NCBI RefSeq assembly: GCF_900115345.1 | Contig: NZ_FOWC01000013.1 | Span: 124,001 to 188,000 of the forward strand | Source: Amycolatopsis rubida | GTDB taxonomy: Bacteria > Actinomycetota > Actinomycetes > Mycobacteriales > Pseudonocardiaceae | DNA: 64,000 nt | Direction: 5' to 3' | Shown here: positions 51,140 to 61,048 of the stretch, piece by piece | Layout of the letters: every line of letters starts with the position of its first letter | Position numbering within the stretch: position 1 is the stretch's first letter | Position numbers and translations under genes: made by a program | The notes under the pieces: generated by a model | Told to the model about the DNA's origin: nothing | The model's database searches: none | Seen by the model: only the letters and a program-made list of their open reading frames with translations

Positions 51140-53767
51140 GTGACCGAGAACGCTCCGCAGCAGAAAACCGACCTTCCGGGTGCCTGGGACCCGGCCGCCG
51201 AGGAAGCCCCGATGTACGACCGCTGGGTAGCGGCCGGGTACTTCACGGCCGACGCTTCGTCGGAGAAGCCGCCGTTCTCGATCGTACTGCCGCCGCCGAA
51301 CGTCACCGGCAGCCTGCACATGGGCCACGCGCTCAACCACACCCTGATGGACGCGATGAGCCGCCGCCGCCGGATGCAGGGCTACGAGGTGCTCTGGCTG
51401 CCGGGCATGGACCACGCGGGCATCGCGACGCAGAACGTCGTCGAGCGCCAGCTGGCCGGCGAGGGCCGGTCGCGCCACGACCTGGGCCGCGAGAAGTTCG
51501 TCGAGCGAGTCTGGGAGTGGAAGGCCGAGTACGGCGGCAAGATCCTCGGCCAGATGAAGCGGCTCGGCGACGGCGTCGACTGGTCGCGCGAGCGCTTCAC
51601 CATGGACGAGAACCTGTCCAAGGCCGTCCAGACGGTGTTCAAGAACTTCTACGAGGCCGGCCTCATCTACCGCGCCGAGCGGATCATCAACTGGTGCCCG
51701 CGCTGCCAGACGGCGCTGTCGGACATCGAGGTCGACCACAGCGACGACGACGGCGAACTCGTGTCGATCCGCTACGGCGACGGCGACGCCTCGATCGTCG
51801 TGGCCACCACCCGCGCGGAGACGATGCTCGGCGACACCGCGGTCGCCGTCCACCCGGACGACGAGCGCTACACGCACCTGGTCGGCACCGAGATCGAGCT
51901 GCCGCTGACCGGCCGGAAGATCCCGGTGGTCGCCGACCGGCACGTCGACCCGGAGTTCGGCACCGGCGCGGTGAAGGTGACCCCGGCGCACGACCCGAAC
52001 GACTTCGAGATCGGCCGCCGTCACGACCTGCCGATGCTGACCGTGATGAACGAGCGCGCCGAGGTCACCGTGCCCGGTCCGTTCGAGGGTCTCGACCGCT
52101 TCGAGGCACGTCCCGCGGTGGTCGCCGCGCTGCGCGAGCAGGGCCGGATCGTCGCGGAGAAGCGGCCGTACGTGCACGCGGTCGGGCACTGCTCCCGCTG
52201 CGACACGGTCGTCGAGCCGCGGCTGTCGCTGCAGTGGTGGGTCAAGGTCGCCGAGCTGGCCCAGGCCGCGGGCGACGCGGTGCGCGACGGGCGGACGAAG
52301 ATCCACCCGGCCGAGCTGGAGAAGCGGTACTTCGACTGGGTCGACAACATGCACGACTGGACGATTTCCCGCCAGCTGTGGTGGGGGCACCGGATCCCGG
52401 TCTGGTACGGGCCCGACGGCGAGGTCGTGTGCGTGGGTCCGGACGAGCAGCCGCCCTCCGGCGAGGGCTGGACGCAGGATCCGGACGTGCTCGACACGTG
52501 GTTCTCGTCGGGGCTGTGGCCGATGTCGACCATGGGGTGGCCCGGGGAGACCGCGGATCTGGCGAAGTTCTATCCGACCAGTGTGCTGTCCACCGGATAC
52601 GACATCCTCTTCTTCTGGGTTGTCCGGATGATGATGTTCGGCGTGCAGGAGATGGACGGGCGGCAGCCCTTCGACCATGTTTACCTGCACGGGCTGATTC
52701 GCGACGCGCACGGCAAGAAGATGTCCAAGTCGCGCGGGAATGTCCTCGATCCGCTGGAGTGGATGGACGCTTACGGGGCGGATGCCACCCGGTTCACGCT
52801 CGCTCGCGGGGCCAACCCGGGTGCGGATATGGCGCTTGCCGACGAATGGGCCGCCGGATCGCGGAATTTCTGCACGAAGCTGTGGAATGCCAGCAAGTTC
52901 GCGATGATGAACGGGGCGACCGCCGAGGGTGCGCTGCCGCCCGCTTCCGAGCTGACCGAGCCGGACCGGTGGATTCTCGGGCGGCTCGCGGCGCTGGTGT
53001 CCGAAGTGGACGGGTTGTTCGAGGACTTCCAGTTCGCCAAGGTCGCCAATGCGCTGTACCAGTTCACCTGGAACGAGTTGTGCGACTGGTACCTGGAGCT
53101 GGCCAAGGTTCAGTTGTACCAAGGGGATTCCGCGCGGGTCGAGGCTACCCGGAAGGTGCTCGGGCAGGTGCTGGACACTGTCCTCCGGTTGCTGCACCCG
53201 TTCGTTCCGTTCGTGACGGAGAAGCTGTGGACGGCGTTGACGGGTGGCGAGTCGCTGGTGATCGCTGCTTGGCCCACGGCGGTCGAGGGGTATGCGGATC
53301 CGGTTGCCGACGCCCGGGTCGCCGACGTGCGGAAGCTGATTACCGAGATCCGGCGGTTCCGGGCCGATCAGGGGTTGAAGCCGGGGCAGAAGGTCGCGGC
53401 CCGGTTGACGGGGGAGGCGTTCCCCGATGGGCATTCTGGCGCGATCCGGTCGCTGGTGCGGCTGACCGAGCCGGAGGACGGGTTCTCGGCCAGTGCTTCC
53501 GTGGAGGTCGCGCTGGCCGGCGGCGTGGTGACGGTGGAGTTGGATACCTCCGGGACCATCGACGTCGCTGCTGAGCGGAAGCGGTTGGAGAAGGACCTCG
53601 GGGCCGCGCGGAAGGAATTGGCGCAGACTGAGGGGAAGCTGGGGAATGAGGCGTTTATCGCCAAGGCTCCGGAGCAGGTGATCGAGAAGATCAAGCTGCG
53701 GCGGGAGACTGCGGTGGCCGATATTGGGCGGATCGAGGCTCGGTTGGGGGCGTTGCCTGCTTCCTGA
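51140..53767 (+). CDS. valS: Valyl-tRNA synthetase
   Basis: An 875-residue class I synthetase. HIGH is present as [16 protein letters not shown] (about residues 53-68), the editing domain spans about 190-350, KMSKS is in [10 protein letters not shown], and a C-terminal coiled-coil ([21 protein letters not shown]) contacts tRNA. GTG at 51140 is preferred: TAGACT (51126-51131) ends 8 nt upstream and no ribosome site exists, so the transcript is likely leaderless. No T-box precedes it. From about 52.5 kb to the end, codon choice changes from C-ending to G/T-ending. Confidence 0.96.
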   Translation: MTENAPQQKTDLPGAWDPAAEEAPMYDRWVAAGYFTADASSEKPPFSIVLPPPNVTGSLHMGHALNHTLMDAMSRRRRMQGYEVLWLPGMDHAGIATQNVVERQLAGEGRSRHDLGREKFVERVWEWKAEYGGKILGQMKRLGDGVDWSRERFTMDENLSKAVQTVFKNFYEAGLIYRAERIINWCPRCQTALSDIEVDHSDDDGELVSIRYGDGDASIVVATTRAETMLGDTAVAVHPDDERYTHLVGTEIELPLTGRKIPVVADRHVDPEFGTGAVKVTPAHDPNDFEIGRRHDLPMLTVMNERAEVTVPGPFEGLDRFEARPAVVAALREQGRIVAEKRPYVHAVGHCSRCDTVVEPRLSLQWWVKVAELAQAAGDAVRDGRTKIHPAELEKRYFDWVDNMHDWTISRQLWWGHRIPVWYGPDGEVVCVGPDEQPPSGEGWTQDPDVLDTWFSSGLWPMSTMGWPGETADLAKFYPTSVLSTGYDILFFWVVRMMMFGVQEMDGRQPFDHVYLHGLIRDAHGKKMSKSRGNVLDPLEWMDAYGADATRFTLARGANPGADMALADEWAAGSRNFCTKLWNASKFAMMNGATAEGALPPASELTEPDRWILGRLAALVSEVDGLFEDFQFAKVANALYQFTWNELCDWYLELAKVQLYQGDSARVEATRKVLGQVLDTVLRLLHPFVPFVTEKLWTALTGGESLVIAAWPTAVEGYADPVADARVADVRKLITEIRRFRADQGLKPGQKVAARLTGEAFPDGHSGAIRSLVRLTEPEDGFSASASVEVALAGGVVTVELDTSGTIDVAAERKRLEKDLGAARKELAQTEGKLGNEAFIAKAPEQVIEKIKLRRETAVADIGRIEARLGALPAS

Positions 53768-53771
53768 GTGT

Positions 53772-53944
53772 GGCTCGTCGCCTGGGGCGACATCGCTTGG
53801 GGGGCACCCCGAAGCTTGAGTGTGCTGACGGTTCGGGGGTGCTTGTCAAGGCGGGAAAGATGCCTTGACAAGCACCCCCGAACCGCAGGGAGGCTTCGGA
53901 TCGGGGTGCGGGGGAGGGGCTGGGTGCCTCGGCTGTTGGGTGCG
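53772..53944. repeat. Structured intergenic repeat element, copy B
   Basis: Same architecture and orientation as copy A at 29138: GTCGCC...GGCGAC hairpin, GGCACCCCGAAGCTTGA, a 24-bp perfect central stem (53829-53852 with 53862-53885) with the identical loop gggaaagat, and a closing GGCTTCG-ATCGGGGTGC. The inner 15 bases of the stem (GGTGCTTGTCAAGGC) are identical to copy A while the outer 8-9 base pairs differ on both arms and still pair. It starts 5 bp after the valS stop. Confidence 0.85.
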
Positions 53945-53962
53945 CTGGTGCGGTTTTAGAGA

Positions 53963-53981
53963 CGTGAGGGTTCCCCTCACG
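53963..53981. terminator. CGTGAGGG/CCCTCACG hairpin
   Basis: Eight-base perfect arms with a 3-nt loop, 5 bp beyond the stop of the minus-strand SGNH hydrolase gene. It lies next to repeat copy B, as the like hairpin at 29397 lies near copy A. Confidence 0.6.
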
Positions 53982-53986
53982 GCGTT

Positions 53987-54862
53987 TTAGCGGAGTTGTT
54001 GGCGGATGACTTTTGCTTCGCCTGCCATTCCTGCGTAGAGCGGGTGGTAGGAGGCTGCGGCCAGCAGGTTGAGGTCTTTGCCGTTGATCCAGGCGACGCC
54101 GGGGCCCTTGCAGGCGTCGTGGCCAAGGGACGGGGTGTAGGTGTCCACATAGGACGACTGGCCGTCTGCTTCGACTGCGTTGCTTACTGCCGCGTTCAGG
54201 GCTTCTTCAACGCTGGAGAGCCAGGCGTAGTCGCCGTTCGCGAAGGGCAGGACGTCGGGGCAGTAGCCTTCTTCGGGGGCGATGCGCGGGTAGCCGATGG
54301 CCAGCACCTTGGCGTGGGGCGAGCGGGCGTGGATTCCGGCCAGTACCTGCTGGATAGCTGCTTGCGTCTTGGAGAGCAGCGCCTTCATCGTGTCTACGCC
54401 GTCAACGGTGAAGTGCTGCTGGCACGGGTTTCCGGTCGGGTCCGAGGCGCGCAAGGTGGGGCAGGTGTCCACCAGCTTGCCGAACAGGCCCGAATCATTG
54501 CCGCCGATGCCGACGGTCACCAGGTCGGTGTCGGGGCGCAGTGCGGAGAACTGCGGGGCGTTCTGGCCCAGCGGCACGCTTTGCGCGCTGGTCATGTCCG
54601 ACGTGTCCGCGCCGCCGCAGCTGACGTCGGTGAAGCGGTCCACGTCCAGGGAGTCCGCGACCATCGACGGGTAGTTGGACGTCGAGCGGAAGCAGCCGAA
54701 CGGATCCAGCCGGGGCAGCGGGATGAGCGGGCCCGACGTGTACGAGTCGCCCAAGGCGACGTAGTGGCGGTAGTGCCGGGGCGCGGCGCTCGCGGCCGCC
54801 GCCGCCGACAGAAGCAGTGCGATTGCCGCGATCGCGGCCAGCACGATTCGGATGGTGCGCAT
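53987..54862 (-). CDS. Secreted SGNH/GDSL hydrolase (lipase-like)
   Basis: A 291-residue exported esterase/lipase. A Sec signal peptide (MRTIRIVLAAIAAIALLLSA, cleavage near ASA residue 26) is followed by the SGNH blocks: GDSYTSG (nucleophile Ser), GIGGNDSG (Gly/Asn oxyanion), and YHPLYAGM with the catalytic His. Paired Cys residues suggest disulfides as in Streptomyces rimosus and S. coelicolor lipases of this family. It converges on valS. Confidence 0.9.
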   Translation of the reverse strand: MRTIRIVLAAIAAIALLLSAAAAASAAPRHYRHYVALGDSYTSGPLIPLPRLDPFGCFRSTSNYPSMVADSLDVDRFTDVSCGGADTSDMTSAQSVPLGQNAPQFSALRPDTDLVTVGIGGNDSGLFGKLVDTCPTLRASDPTGNPCQQHFTVDGVDTMKALLSKTQAAIQQVLAGIHARSPHAKVLAIGYPRIAPEEGYCPDVLPFANGDYAWLSSVEEALNAAVSNAVEADGQSSYVDTYTPSLGHDACKGPGVAWINGKDLNLLAAASYHPLYAGMAGEAKVIRQQLR

Positions 54863-54955
54863 GCGAAACCCGTCCTCCCTAGCGGTCGACCCGCTTTACC
54901 TTTCGGCAAGCGGGGCGCGAGCGCTCTCCGCCGATCGGGTGGTCGGGGCGGGTTT

Positions 54956-55588
54956 TCACCCGGCTGCGGGGTGATCCACGGGTTTCCGCCAGATCAGCAG
55001 GTGCCGCCAGAACACCAGCGGACGGACTGTGCTGCCGGGAAGCAGGCGCGCGGCGTCGCGGCGGACGTCGTTCAGCGGCGGGAATTTCATGTGCACTGGG
55101 GCCTTGGCGACCGGGTCCGGGCCGCCGTTGAGGCGGTCTCCGGCGAAGACGATCAGCCTGGCCGCGACGTTCGCGGGGACGGCGACGAGTTCGCGGGCGT
55201 AGTCGCCGGGGCGGCTGGGGCGGGCACAGCCGAGGACCGCGAGGACGCCGCCGGGGGCGAGCGCGTCGCGCAGTCTCGTGACGGTGTCGAACGGGACGTG
55301 GTGCAGGGAAGCCAAGCAGGAGATGTAGGCGTAGGCATCGGGTTCCAGCTGCTCGGTCGTCACGTCTGCGCGGCGGTACTCCACTGTGCCTGGTCCTGGC
55401 GAACCGGCGGACGTCGCGCGGGTGATCATTTCGGCCGACGTGTCGATGCCTTCGACGGTCATCCCGGCGGCGGCCAGCTTGCGGGCGAACCGGCCGTCGC
55501 CGCAGCCGACGTCCAGGGCACGGCCGGGGCCCGGCGGCAGGAGCCGGAGCAAGGCCGGGTGATAGTGATGGTTGTGGTCGAAGGGCAT
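54956..55588 (-). CDS. Class I SAM-dependent methyltransferase
   Basis: A 210-residue methyltransferase with motif I ALDVGCGDGRFARKLA (residues about 24-39), acidic motif EGIDTSAEMI, and YAYISCLASLHHVPF as motif post-I. Family members act on small molecules; the substrate is unknown. It is divergent from folC with about 170 bp between. Confidence 0.88.
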   Translation of the reverse strand: MPFDHNHHYHPALLRLLPPGPGRALDVGCGDGRFARKLAAAGMTVEGIDTSAEMITRATSAGSPGPGTVEYRRADVTTEQLEPDAYAYISCLASLHHVPFDTVTRLRDALAPGGVLAVLGCARPSRPGDYARELVAVPANVAARLIVFAGDRLNGGPDPVAKAPVHMKFPPLNDVRRDAARLLPGSTVRPLVFWRHLLIWRKPVDHPAAG

Positions 55589-55756
55589 GTGCCCGACCTT
55601 GCCACGGATCGCTGCGGGCGTGATCGCGCCGAGGCCCCGGGGCCGCTGGGCGCGCGGCGGCCCCGGGTACGCTCGACGGTGTGCCGGGCCGAACCTTTCG
55701 CCTGGTCTTCCCGGTCGCGCGACCGCGCCGGGACAGCGACTTCAAGGAGTGCACGA

Positions 55757-57433
55757 GTGCCGCGCGGTGAGGAGCCCGAGGAGACCCGGCGGCCGGATCT
55801 CGCCGATCCGGACAGTTTCGCGGGGGTCGACGAACTGGGCGCGCTCGCGCACAGCGACGACGACGATCCCGGCGACGAACTGGAACCGGACCTCGACGCG
55901 CCGGACGCGGCCTACACCGTCGGCGGCGGTTCGCGCGGCGGGATCGGCGGCATCGGCCAGCTCGGCGACAACCTGGCGCTCGGCCCGGTGCCGGACCTGC
56001 ACGCCGAAGAGGGCACTGAGCTGCACGAACTCGACGACGAGGGCGCGCCCGCCGAGTTCGGCGACGAGAACGGCCCGGAGGCCCGCCGCGACCTGATGGC
56101 CGCCGAGGCCGAGCTGAACCAGCGCTGGCCGGAGACGAAGCTCGAACCGTCGCTCACCCGGATCCAGGCGCTGATGACGCTGCTCGGCGAGCCCAGCCAG
56201 GGCTACCCGGTGGTGCACGTCGCGGGCACCAACGGCAAGGGCTCGGTCGCGCGGATGGTCGATTCGCTGCTGACCCGCATGGGCCTGCGCTCGGGCCGCT
56301 ACACGAGCCCGCACCTGCAACTGGTCACCGAGCGGATCGCGCTCGACGGCCGTCCGATCTCCGCCGCCCGCTACGCCGAGCTGTACCAGGACATCGCGCC
56401 GTACGTGGCGATGGTGGACGGCGCGAGCGAGGACGGCGTGCCGATGAGCAAGTTCGAGGTGCTCACCGGGATGGCGTTCGCGGCGTTCTCCGACGCGCCG
56501 GTCGAGGCCGCGGTGGTCGAGGCGGGCATGGGCGGTGCGTGGGACGCGACGAACGTCGCCGATGCCCAGGTCGCGGTCATCACGCCGATCGGGCTGGACC
56601 ACACCGAATACCTCGGCCCGACCGCGGTCGACGCGGCCGCGGAGAAGGCCGGGATCATCAAGCCGGGGTCGGTCGCGGTGATCGGCGAGCAGGACCCCGA
56701 GGTACTGAACGTCCTGCTGAAGCGGACGGTCGAGGTCGACGCCGCGGTGGCGCGCGCGGGCAGCGAGTTCGGCGTGCTGGAACGCGAGGTCGCGGTCGGC
56801 GGGCAAATGCTGAAGCTGCAGGGCCTCGGCGGCGTCTACGACGAGATCTTCCTGCCGCTGCACGGCGCGCACCAGGCGGCGAACGCGGCCCTCGCGCTGG
56901 CCGCGGTCGAGGCGTTTTTCGGGGCGGGCAAAGACAAACAGCTCGTGGTCGAGGCGGTGCGCGAGGCGTTCGCCGAGGTCGAGAACCCGGGCAGGCTCGA
57001 ACGCGTGCGGGCCGCCCCGGCGGTGCTGGTCGACGCCGCGCACAACCCGATGGGCGCGCGGGCGCTTGCCACGACGATCACCGACGAGTTCAACTTCCGC
57101 CGGCTCGTCGCGGTCGTCGGCGTGCTGGCCGACAAGGACGCGCGCGGCATCCTGGACGCGCTGGAGCCGGTGGTCTCCGACATCGTGGTCACGCGCGGTT
57201 CGTCGCCGCGGTCGCTGCCGGTCGAGGACCTGGCCGAACTGGCCGCGTCGATCTTCGGCGAGGACCGCGTGCTCGCCGAAGGCGACCTGGAGACCGCGAT
57301 CGAGACCGCGATCGGCCTCGTGGAGCAGAACGACGACCCGGAGGAACCGCTCGCGGGCGGCGGCGTGCTGGTGACCGGCTCGGTGGTCACCGCGGGCGAC
57401 GCGCGCACGCTGTTCGGGAAGGAGCCGGCATGA
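55757..57433 (+). CDS. folC: Folylpolyglutamate/dihydrofolate synthase with acidic N-terminal extension
   Basis: A 558-residue FolC that glutamylates folates (and may make dihydrofolate). The P-loop GTNGKGS is at residues 157-163, followed by SGRYTSPHL, the Mg/ATP region VVEAGMGG, and LVDAAHNPMGARAL in the ligase C-domain. The first ~110 residues are an acidic, low-complexity extension not part of the enzyme fold. The GTG at 55757 follows AAGGAG by 7 nt, supporting that the extension is translated. Overlaps the next gene in ATGA. Confidence 0.94.
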   Translation: MPRGEEPEETRRPDLADPDSFAGVDELGALAHSDDDDPGDELEPDLDAPDAAYTVGGGSRGGIGGIGQLGDNLALGPVPDLHAEEGTELHELDDEGAPAEFGDENGPEARRDLMAAEAELNQRWPETKLEPSLTRIQALMTLLGEPSQGYPVVHVAGTNGKGSVARMVDSLLTRMGLRSGRYTSPHLQLVTERIALDGRPISAARYAELYQDIAPYVAMVDGASEDGVPMSKFEVLTGMAFAAFSDAPVEAAVVEAGMGGAWDATNVADAQVAVITPIGLDHTEYLGPTAVDAAAEKAGIIKPGSVAVIGEQDPEVLNVLLKRTVEVDAAVARAGSEFGVLEREVAVGGQMLKLQGLGGVYDEIFLPLHGAHQAANAALALAAVEAFFGAGKDKQLVVEAVREAFAEVENPGRLERVRAAPAVLVDAAHNPMGARALATTITDEFNFRRLVAVVGVLADKDARGILDALEPVVSDIVVTRGSSPRSLPVEDLAELAASIFGEDRVLAEGDLETAIETAIGLVEQNDDPEEPLAGGGVLVTGSVVTAGDARTLFGKEPA

Positions 57434-57831
57434 GCGAGGAAACCCCGGTCAAGCGGCCCGCGAAGGACCCGATGAAGGGCTTCCGCGGCGTCCTGGCGGG
57501 CACGCTGATCATGGAGGCGATCACCGTCGCGCTGGCGCTGCCCGTCGTCGCGAAACTCGGCGGCGGCATCACCAGCTTCACCGGCTGGACGGTCATCGCG
57601 CTGGCCGTGGTGCTGATCGTGCTGTGCGGAATGCTGAAGCACGTCTGGGCGGTGCCGGTGATCCTGCTGCTGCAGCTGGCGATCATCGGGATCGGCGTCA
57701 CCCAGCCCGCGATCGCGATCATCGGCATCATCTTCCTGGCCGCGTTCCTGTGGTTCCTGTGGCTGCGCCGCGACGTCGCGCGCCGGATGGCCGCGGGCAC
57801 GCTGCCGAGCCAGCAGCAGCCGCAGGCTTGA
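57430..57831 (+). CDS. DUF4233 membrane protein
   Basis: A 133-residue protein with four hydrophobic segments (about residues 20-44, 51-68, 72-84, 87-110) and the DUF4233 opening KDPMKGFRGVLAGTLIMEAI. It always follows folC in actinobacteria and here overlaps it (ATGA). Its role is unknown; the linkage to folC and ndk is conserved in mycobacteria as well. Confidence 0.92.
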   Translation: MSEETPVKRPAKDPMKGFRGVLAGTLIMEAITVALALPVVAKLGGGITSFTGWTVIALAVVLIVLCGMLKHVWAVPVILLLQLAIIGIGVTQPAIAIIGIIFLAAFLWFLWLRRDVARRMAAGTLPSQQQPQA

Positions 57832-57982
57832 GCCCCGGGCGAGTCCAGCCAGGTCCCGGACGACGCGCTGAAGAACGGATCGCTCGAAGCCGGGGCCGAG
57901 GCGCCGGACGAACTCGACGCCCCGCTCCTCGAATGCTTTCCGGATCCCGGCACCGAGCCCGGGTGCTCCCGCGAGGCGCGGC

Positions 57983-58350
57983 TCAGCGGTAGACGCTGAC
58001 CTCGACCAGGTTCCGGTCCGGGTCGCGGAAGTACTCGCCGCGGATCGGCCCGGTCGCGCTCGTGCGGTCGACCGGGCCCTCCTCGACCGGCACCCCGTGC
58101 ACGGCGAGGTCTTCGACCACCCGCTCCAGCGAATCGGCCGTGATCAGGCACAGGTCCGCGCTGCCCGGCGTCGGCCGGTCCGCCTTGGGTTCGACCTCGT
58201 GCAGGTTGATCTTGCTGGCGCCGGACGCCAGCGCCTTGCGGCCCGCCCCGAACGTCACCTCGGTCATGCCGAGGACGCGGTGGAGAAATCGACTGTCGCA
58301 CCGAGGTCGGCGACGGTGAGGACGAGGTGGTCGAGCCGGTCGATCCGCAT
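57983..58350 (-). pseudogene. VOC family protein disrupted by a one-base frameshift
   Basis: From the ATG at 58348-58350 the minus strand reads [22 protein letters not shown] and then STASSA-stop. Shifting frame near 58284 restores HRVLGM followed by [20 protein letters not shown] and the rest of a normal VOC domain ending in VEVSVYR at 57983. The expected text is DFY-HRVLGM, so one base is missing in the Tyr codon. With the base restored the product would be about 122 residues, the usual length. This is either a real pseudogene, a programmed shift, or a sequencing error. Confidence 0.8.
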
Positions 58351-58403
58351 GGTTTCACCCTGTTCCGATGTAACGGCCGGGCCGCCACGGCGACGGTGCA
58401 AGT

Positions 58404-58880
58404 GTGATCGTGGTGCGCGAGCTGAGCGTGGACAACTGGGCGGAGTGGCGCGACCTCCGGCTGGCGGCGCTGAGCGAGGACCCGGAGGCGTTCAGCTCGA
58501 AACTCGCGGACTGGCAAGGCGAAGGCGACACCGAACCGCGCTGGCGGGCGCGGCTGCGCGACGTGTCGCTCAACGTCCTGGCCGACCTCGACGGCGTTCC
58601 GGCCGGGATGGTCAGCGCCAACCTGTCCGAACGCGGCGACAAAGCCGATCTGCTGTCGATGTGGGTCGCTCCGCCGGCGCGCGGCAGGGGAGTCGGGGAC
58701 GCGCTCGTCCGGGCCGTGGTGCGCTGGAGCGAAGGGCGCGGGGCCGCCGAGCTGGCGTTGCGCGTCGCGGGCGGCAACCAGCACGCCATGGCGCTGTACG
58801 AACGACACGGGTTTGTGACGCGTCCTGCCCAGGAAGGCCCCTGCGAGCACGAGATGGTCCGGGAAGCACACCGAGCGTGA
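58404..58880 (+). CDS. GNAT-family N-acetyltransferase
   Basis: A 158-residue GNAT: RDLRLAALSEDPEAFSS in motif C/D, LLSMWVAPPARGRGVGDALV with the acetyl-CoA loop RGRGVG (about residues 93-98), and NQHAMALYERHGFV in motif B. It resembles the small-molecule/peptide acetyltransferases with the DPEAF signature. GTG start at 58404; divergent from the damaged VOC gene. Confidence 0.87.
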   Translation: MIVVRELSVDNWAEWRDLRLAALSEDPEAFSSKLADWQGEGDTEPRWRARLRDVSLNVLADLDGVPAGMVSANLSERGDKADLLSMWVAPPARGRGVGDALVRAVVRWSEGRGAAELALRVAGGNQHAMALYERHGFVTRPAQEGPCEHEMVREAHRA

Positions 58881-58977
58881 CGACCGGCTGTGAGCTTCCT
58901 CCTGACGAGTGAGCCGTTCACCCGGCGGTCAGCCCGAGTTGGCCGCTTGGCCGTGGTCGCCGGATAGAACGGCCGCC

Positions 58978-60537
58978 ATGACCGAAACGACCCCTTCCCG
59001 GCGCTCCGTGCTCAAAGCCGGGATCGCCGTCCCCGCGCTCGCCGCGGCAGGCGGGCTGCTGCTGCCCGGCTCCGCCTCGGCGGCCCCGCTCGTCCGCCGC
59101 GACCGTCCGGTGCTCGCCCACGGCGTCGCGTCCGGGGACGTGACCACCGGTTCCGGCATCGTGTGGTCGCGGGCCGACCGCCCGGCGCGGCTGATGGTCG
59201 AGGTCGCGCGCGACCCGTCGTTCCGGCACGCCCGCCGGGTGCCCGGCCCGTTCGTCACCCCCGCCACCGGCGGCACCGGCAAGGTGCGCGTCGCCGGGCT
59301 GGCCCCGGGCACCGAGTACCACTACCGCGTCACCGCCGTGGACCTCGACGGCCGCGGCGCGAGCGAGCCGGTCGCGGGCCGGTTCGCCACCGCGCCGGTC
59401 GGCCGCGCGAACACCCGGATCCTGTGGAGCGGCGACGTCGTCGGCCAGAACTACGGCATCAACCCAGGCCTCGGCGGCATGACGATCTTCTCCGCGATGG
59501 CCGACCGCCGTCCGGACCTCTTCCTGCACAGCGGCGACACGGTGTACGCCGACGGCCCGCTCACCGAAACCGTGACGCTGCCCGGCGGCGGGGGCACCTG
59601 GCACAACATCGTGACGCCGGAGAAGTCGAAGGTCGCCGAAACCCTCGACGAGTACCGCGGCCAGCACGCCTACAACCGGCTCGACGCCAACTTCCGCCGG
59701 TTCGCCGCGGAGGTTCCGGCTTGTGTCCAGTGGGATGACCATGAAGTAGTCAATAACTGGTACCCCGGCGAAATCCTGCACGACCGCCCCGAATACACCG
59801 AAAAGCGGGCCGGCGTCCTCGCCCGGCGCGCGTTCCAGGCGTTCCACGAATGGCATCCGATCGACCGCCGCCAGGCCGTCGACGGCCGGGTGTACCGGAG
59901 CTTCCGCCACGGCAGCCGGGTCGAGGTGTTCGTCCTCGACATGCGCACTTACCGCGACGCCAACACCTCAGACCAGACCAAGCCCGGCCACATCCTCGGC
60001 GAGGCGCAGGCCCGCTGGCTGGCCGACGCGCTCCGGCGCAGCACCGCGACCTGGAAGATCGTCCAGGCGGACATGCCGATCGGCCTCGTCGTGCCGGACG
60101 GCAAGGACATCGAGGCGGTCGCCAACGGCCTGCCCGGCGCGCCCGGCGGCCGCGAGACCGAACTGGCCTGGGTGCTGCGGCAGATTTCGCGGCACCGCGT
60201 GCGCAATGTCGTGTGGCTGACCGCTGACGTGCACTACACCGCCGCGCACCATTATTCGCCCGAGCGCGCCGTGTTCCAGGACTTCGACCCGTTCTGGGAA
60301 TTCGTCTCCGGCCCGCTCAACGCGGGCGCGTTCGGCCCGAACGAACTCGACCCGACCTTCGGCCCGGAAGCGGTGTTCGTGCACGCCCCGCAGACGCAGA
60401 ATTCCTCGCCGGTGCAAGGTTTCCAGCACTTCGGGGAATTGAATGTGGACGGTGCCGGCGGCGCGCTGACGGTCGACCTGCGCGACGCGACCGGGGCCTC
60501 GCTGTGGTCCAAGACGCTGCAGCCGCAGCGGCGCTGA
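58978..60537 (+). CDS. Tat-secreted PhoD-like alkaline phosphatase
   Basis: A 519-residue PhoD-family phosphodiesterase/phosphatase. The Tat signal SRRSVLKAGIAVPALAAAGG is at residues 7-26. A fibronectin-like N-domain (VLAHGVASGDVTTGSGIVWSR) leads to the metallophosphatase core with LWSGDVVGQ, LHSGDTVYADG, QWDDHEVVNNW and LTADVHYTAAHHY. It would release phosphate from phosphodiesters or teichoic acids outside the cell, using Ca/Fe. TAGAAC ends 7 nt before the ATG at 58978 and no ribosome site is seen, so it is probably leaderless. Confidence 0.93.
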   Translation: MTETTPSRRSVLKAGIAVPALAAAGGLLLPGSASAAPLVRRDRPVLAHGVASGDVTTGSGIVWSRADRPARLMVEVARDPSFRHARRVPGPFVTPATGGTGKVRVAGLAPGTEYHYRVTAVDLDGRGASEPVAGRFATAPVGRANTRILWSGDVVGQNYGINPGLGGMTIFSAMADRRPDLFLHSGDTVYADGPLTETVTLPGGGGTWHNIVTPEKSKVAETLDEYRGQHAYNRLDANFRRFAAEVPACVQWDDHEVVNNWYPGEILHDRPEYTEKRAGVLARRAFQAFHEWHPIDRRQAVDGRVYRSFRHGSRVEVFVLDMRTYRDANTSDQTKPGHILGEAQARWLADALRRSTATWKIVQADMPIGLVVPDGKDIEAVANGLPGAPGGRETELAWVLRQISRHRVRNVVWLTADVHYTAAHHYSPERAVFQDFDPFWEFVSGPLNAGAFGPNELDPTFGPEAVFVHAPQTQNSSPVQGFQHFGELNVDGAGGALTVDLRDATGASLWSKTLQPQRR

Positions 60538-60607
60538 CCGGCCCGGCGGGCGCGTCGGATAGGCTCAGCGCCGAATAACACGAATCCGCACAAGGAGAAA
60601 TACCGTC

Positions 60608-61018
60608 GTGACTGAACGCACGCTGGTCCTCGTCAAGCCCGATGGCGTCGCGCGCGGCCTCGTCGGCGAGGTCGTCTCGCGCATCGAGCGCAAGGGCCTG
60701 AAGCTGGCCGCGCTGGAACTGCGCACCGTCGAGCGCTCCGTCGCCGAGGAGCACTACGCGGAGCACAAGGAGCGCCCGTTCTTCGGCGACCTGCTGGAGT
60801 TCATCACGTCCGGCCCGCTCGTCGCGCTGGCCGTCGAGGGCCCGCGCGCGATCGCCGCGTTCCGCCAGCTCGCCGGCGGCACCGACCCGGTCGAGAAGGC
60901 CACCCCGGGCACCCTGCGCGGCGACTTCGCGCTGGAGACCCAGTACAACCTGGTGCACGGTTCGGACTCGCCGGAGTCGGCCGAGCGCGAGCTGAAGCTG
61001 TGGTTCCCCGACCTGTGA
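60608..61018 (+). CDS. ndk: Nucleoside diphosphate kinase
   Basis: A 136-residue NDK that moves the gamma-phosphate between nucleoside triphosphates and diphosphates through phospho-His117 in NLVHGSDS. The N-terminal [18 protein letters not shown] is canonical. GTG start 11 nt after AAGGAG. It completes the conserved valS-folC-DUF4233-ndk order, here interrupted by the VOC remnant, GNAT and PhoD genes. Confidence 0.97.
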   Translation: MTERTLVLVKPDGVARGLVGEVVSRIERKGLKLAALELRTVERSVAEEHYAEHKERPFFGDLLEFITSGPLVALAVEGPRAIAAFRQLAGGTDPVEKATPGTLRGDFALETQYNLVHGSDSPESAERELKLWFPDL

Positions 61019-61048
61019 TCCGGCTGAACCGGCATTGACCCTCGCGGA

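Noticed and set aside
50738-53434. An 898-codon minus-strand frame across valS
   Set aside because: Only the last 113 codons (50738-51079) are a real gene; the rest is the shadow of valS.
53996-55756. Long in-frame extension upstream of folC on the plus strand
   Set aside because: It runs antisense through the SGNH hydrolase and methyltransferase genes, both of which have full family motifs; the GTG at 55757 with AAGGAG is the credible folC start.
57832-57982. A plus-strand frame after DUF4233 ending in an acidic peptide
   Set aside because: It has no start codon with a ribosome site, is short, and its 3' part overlaps the damaged VOC gene; not enough to call a gene.
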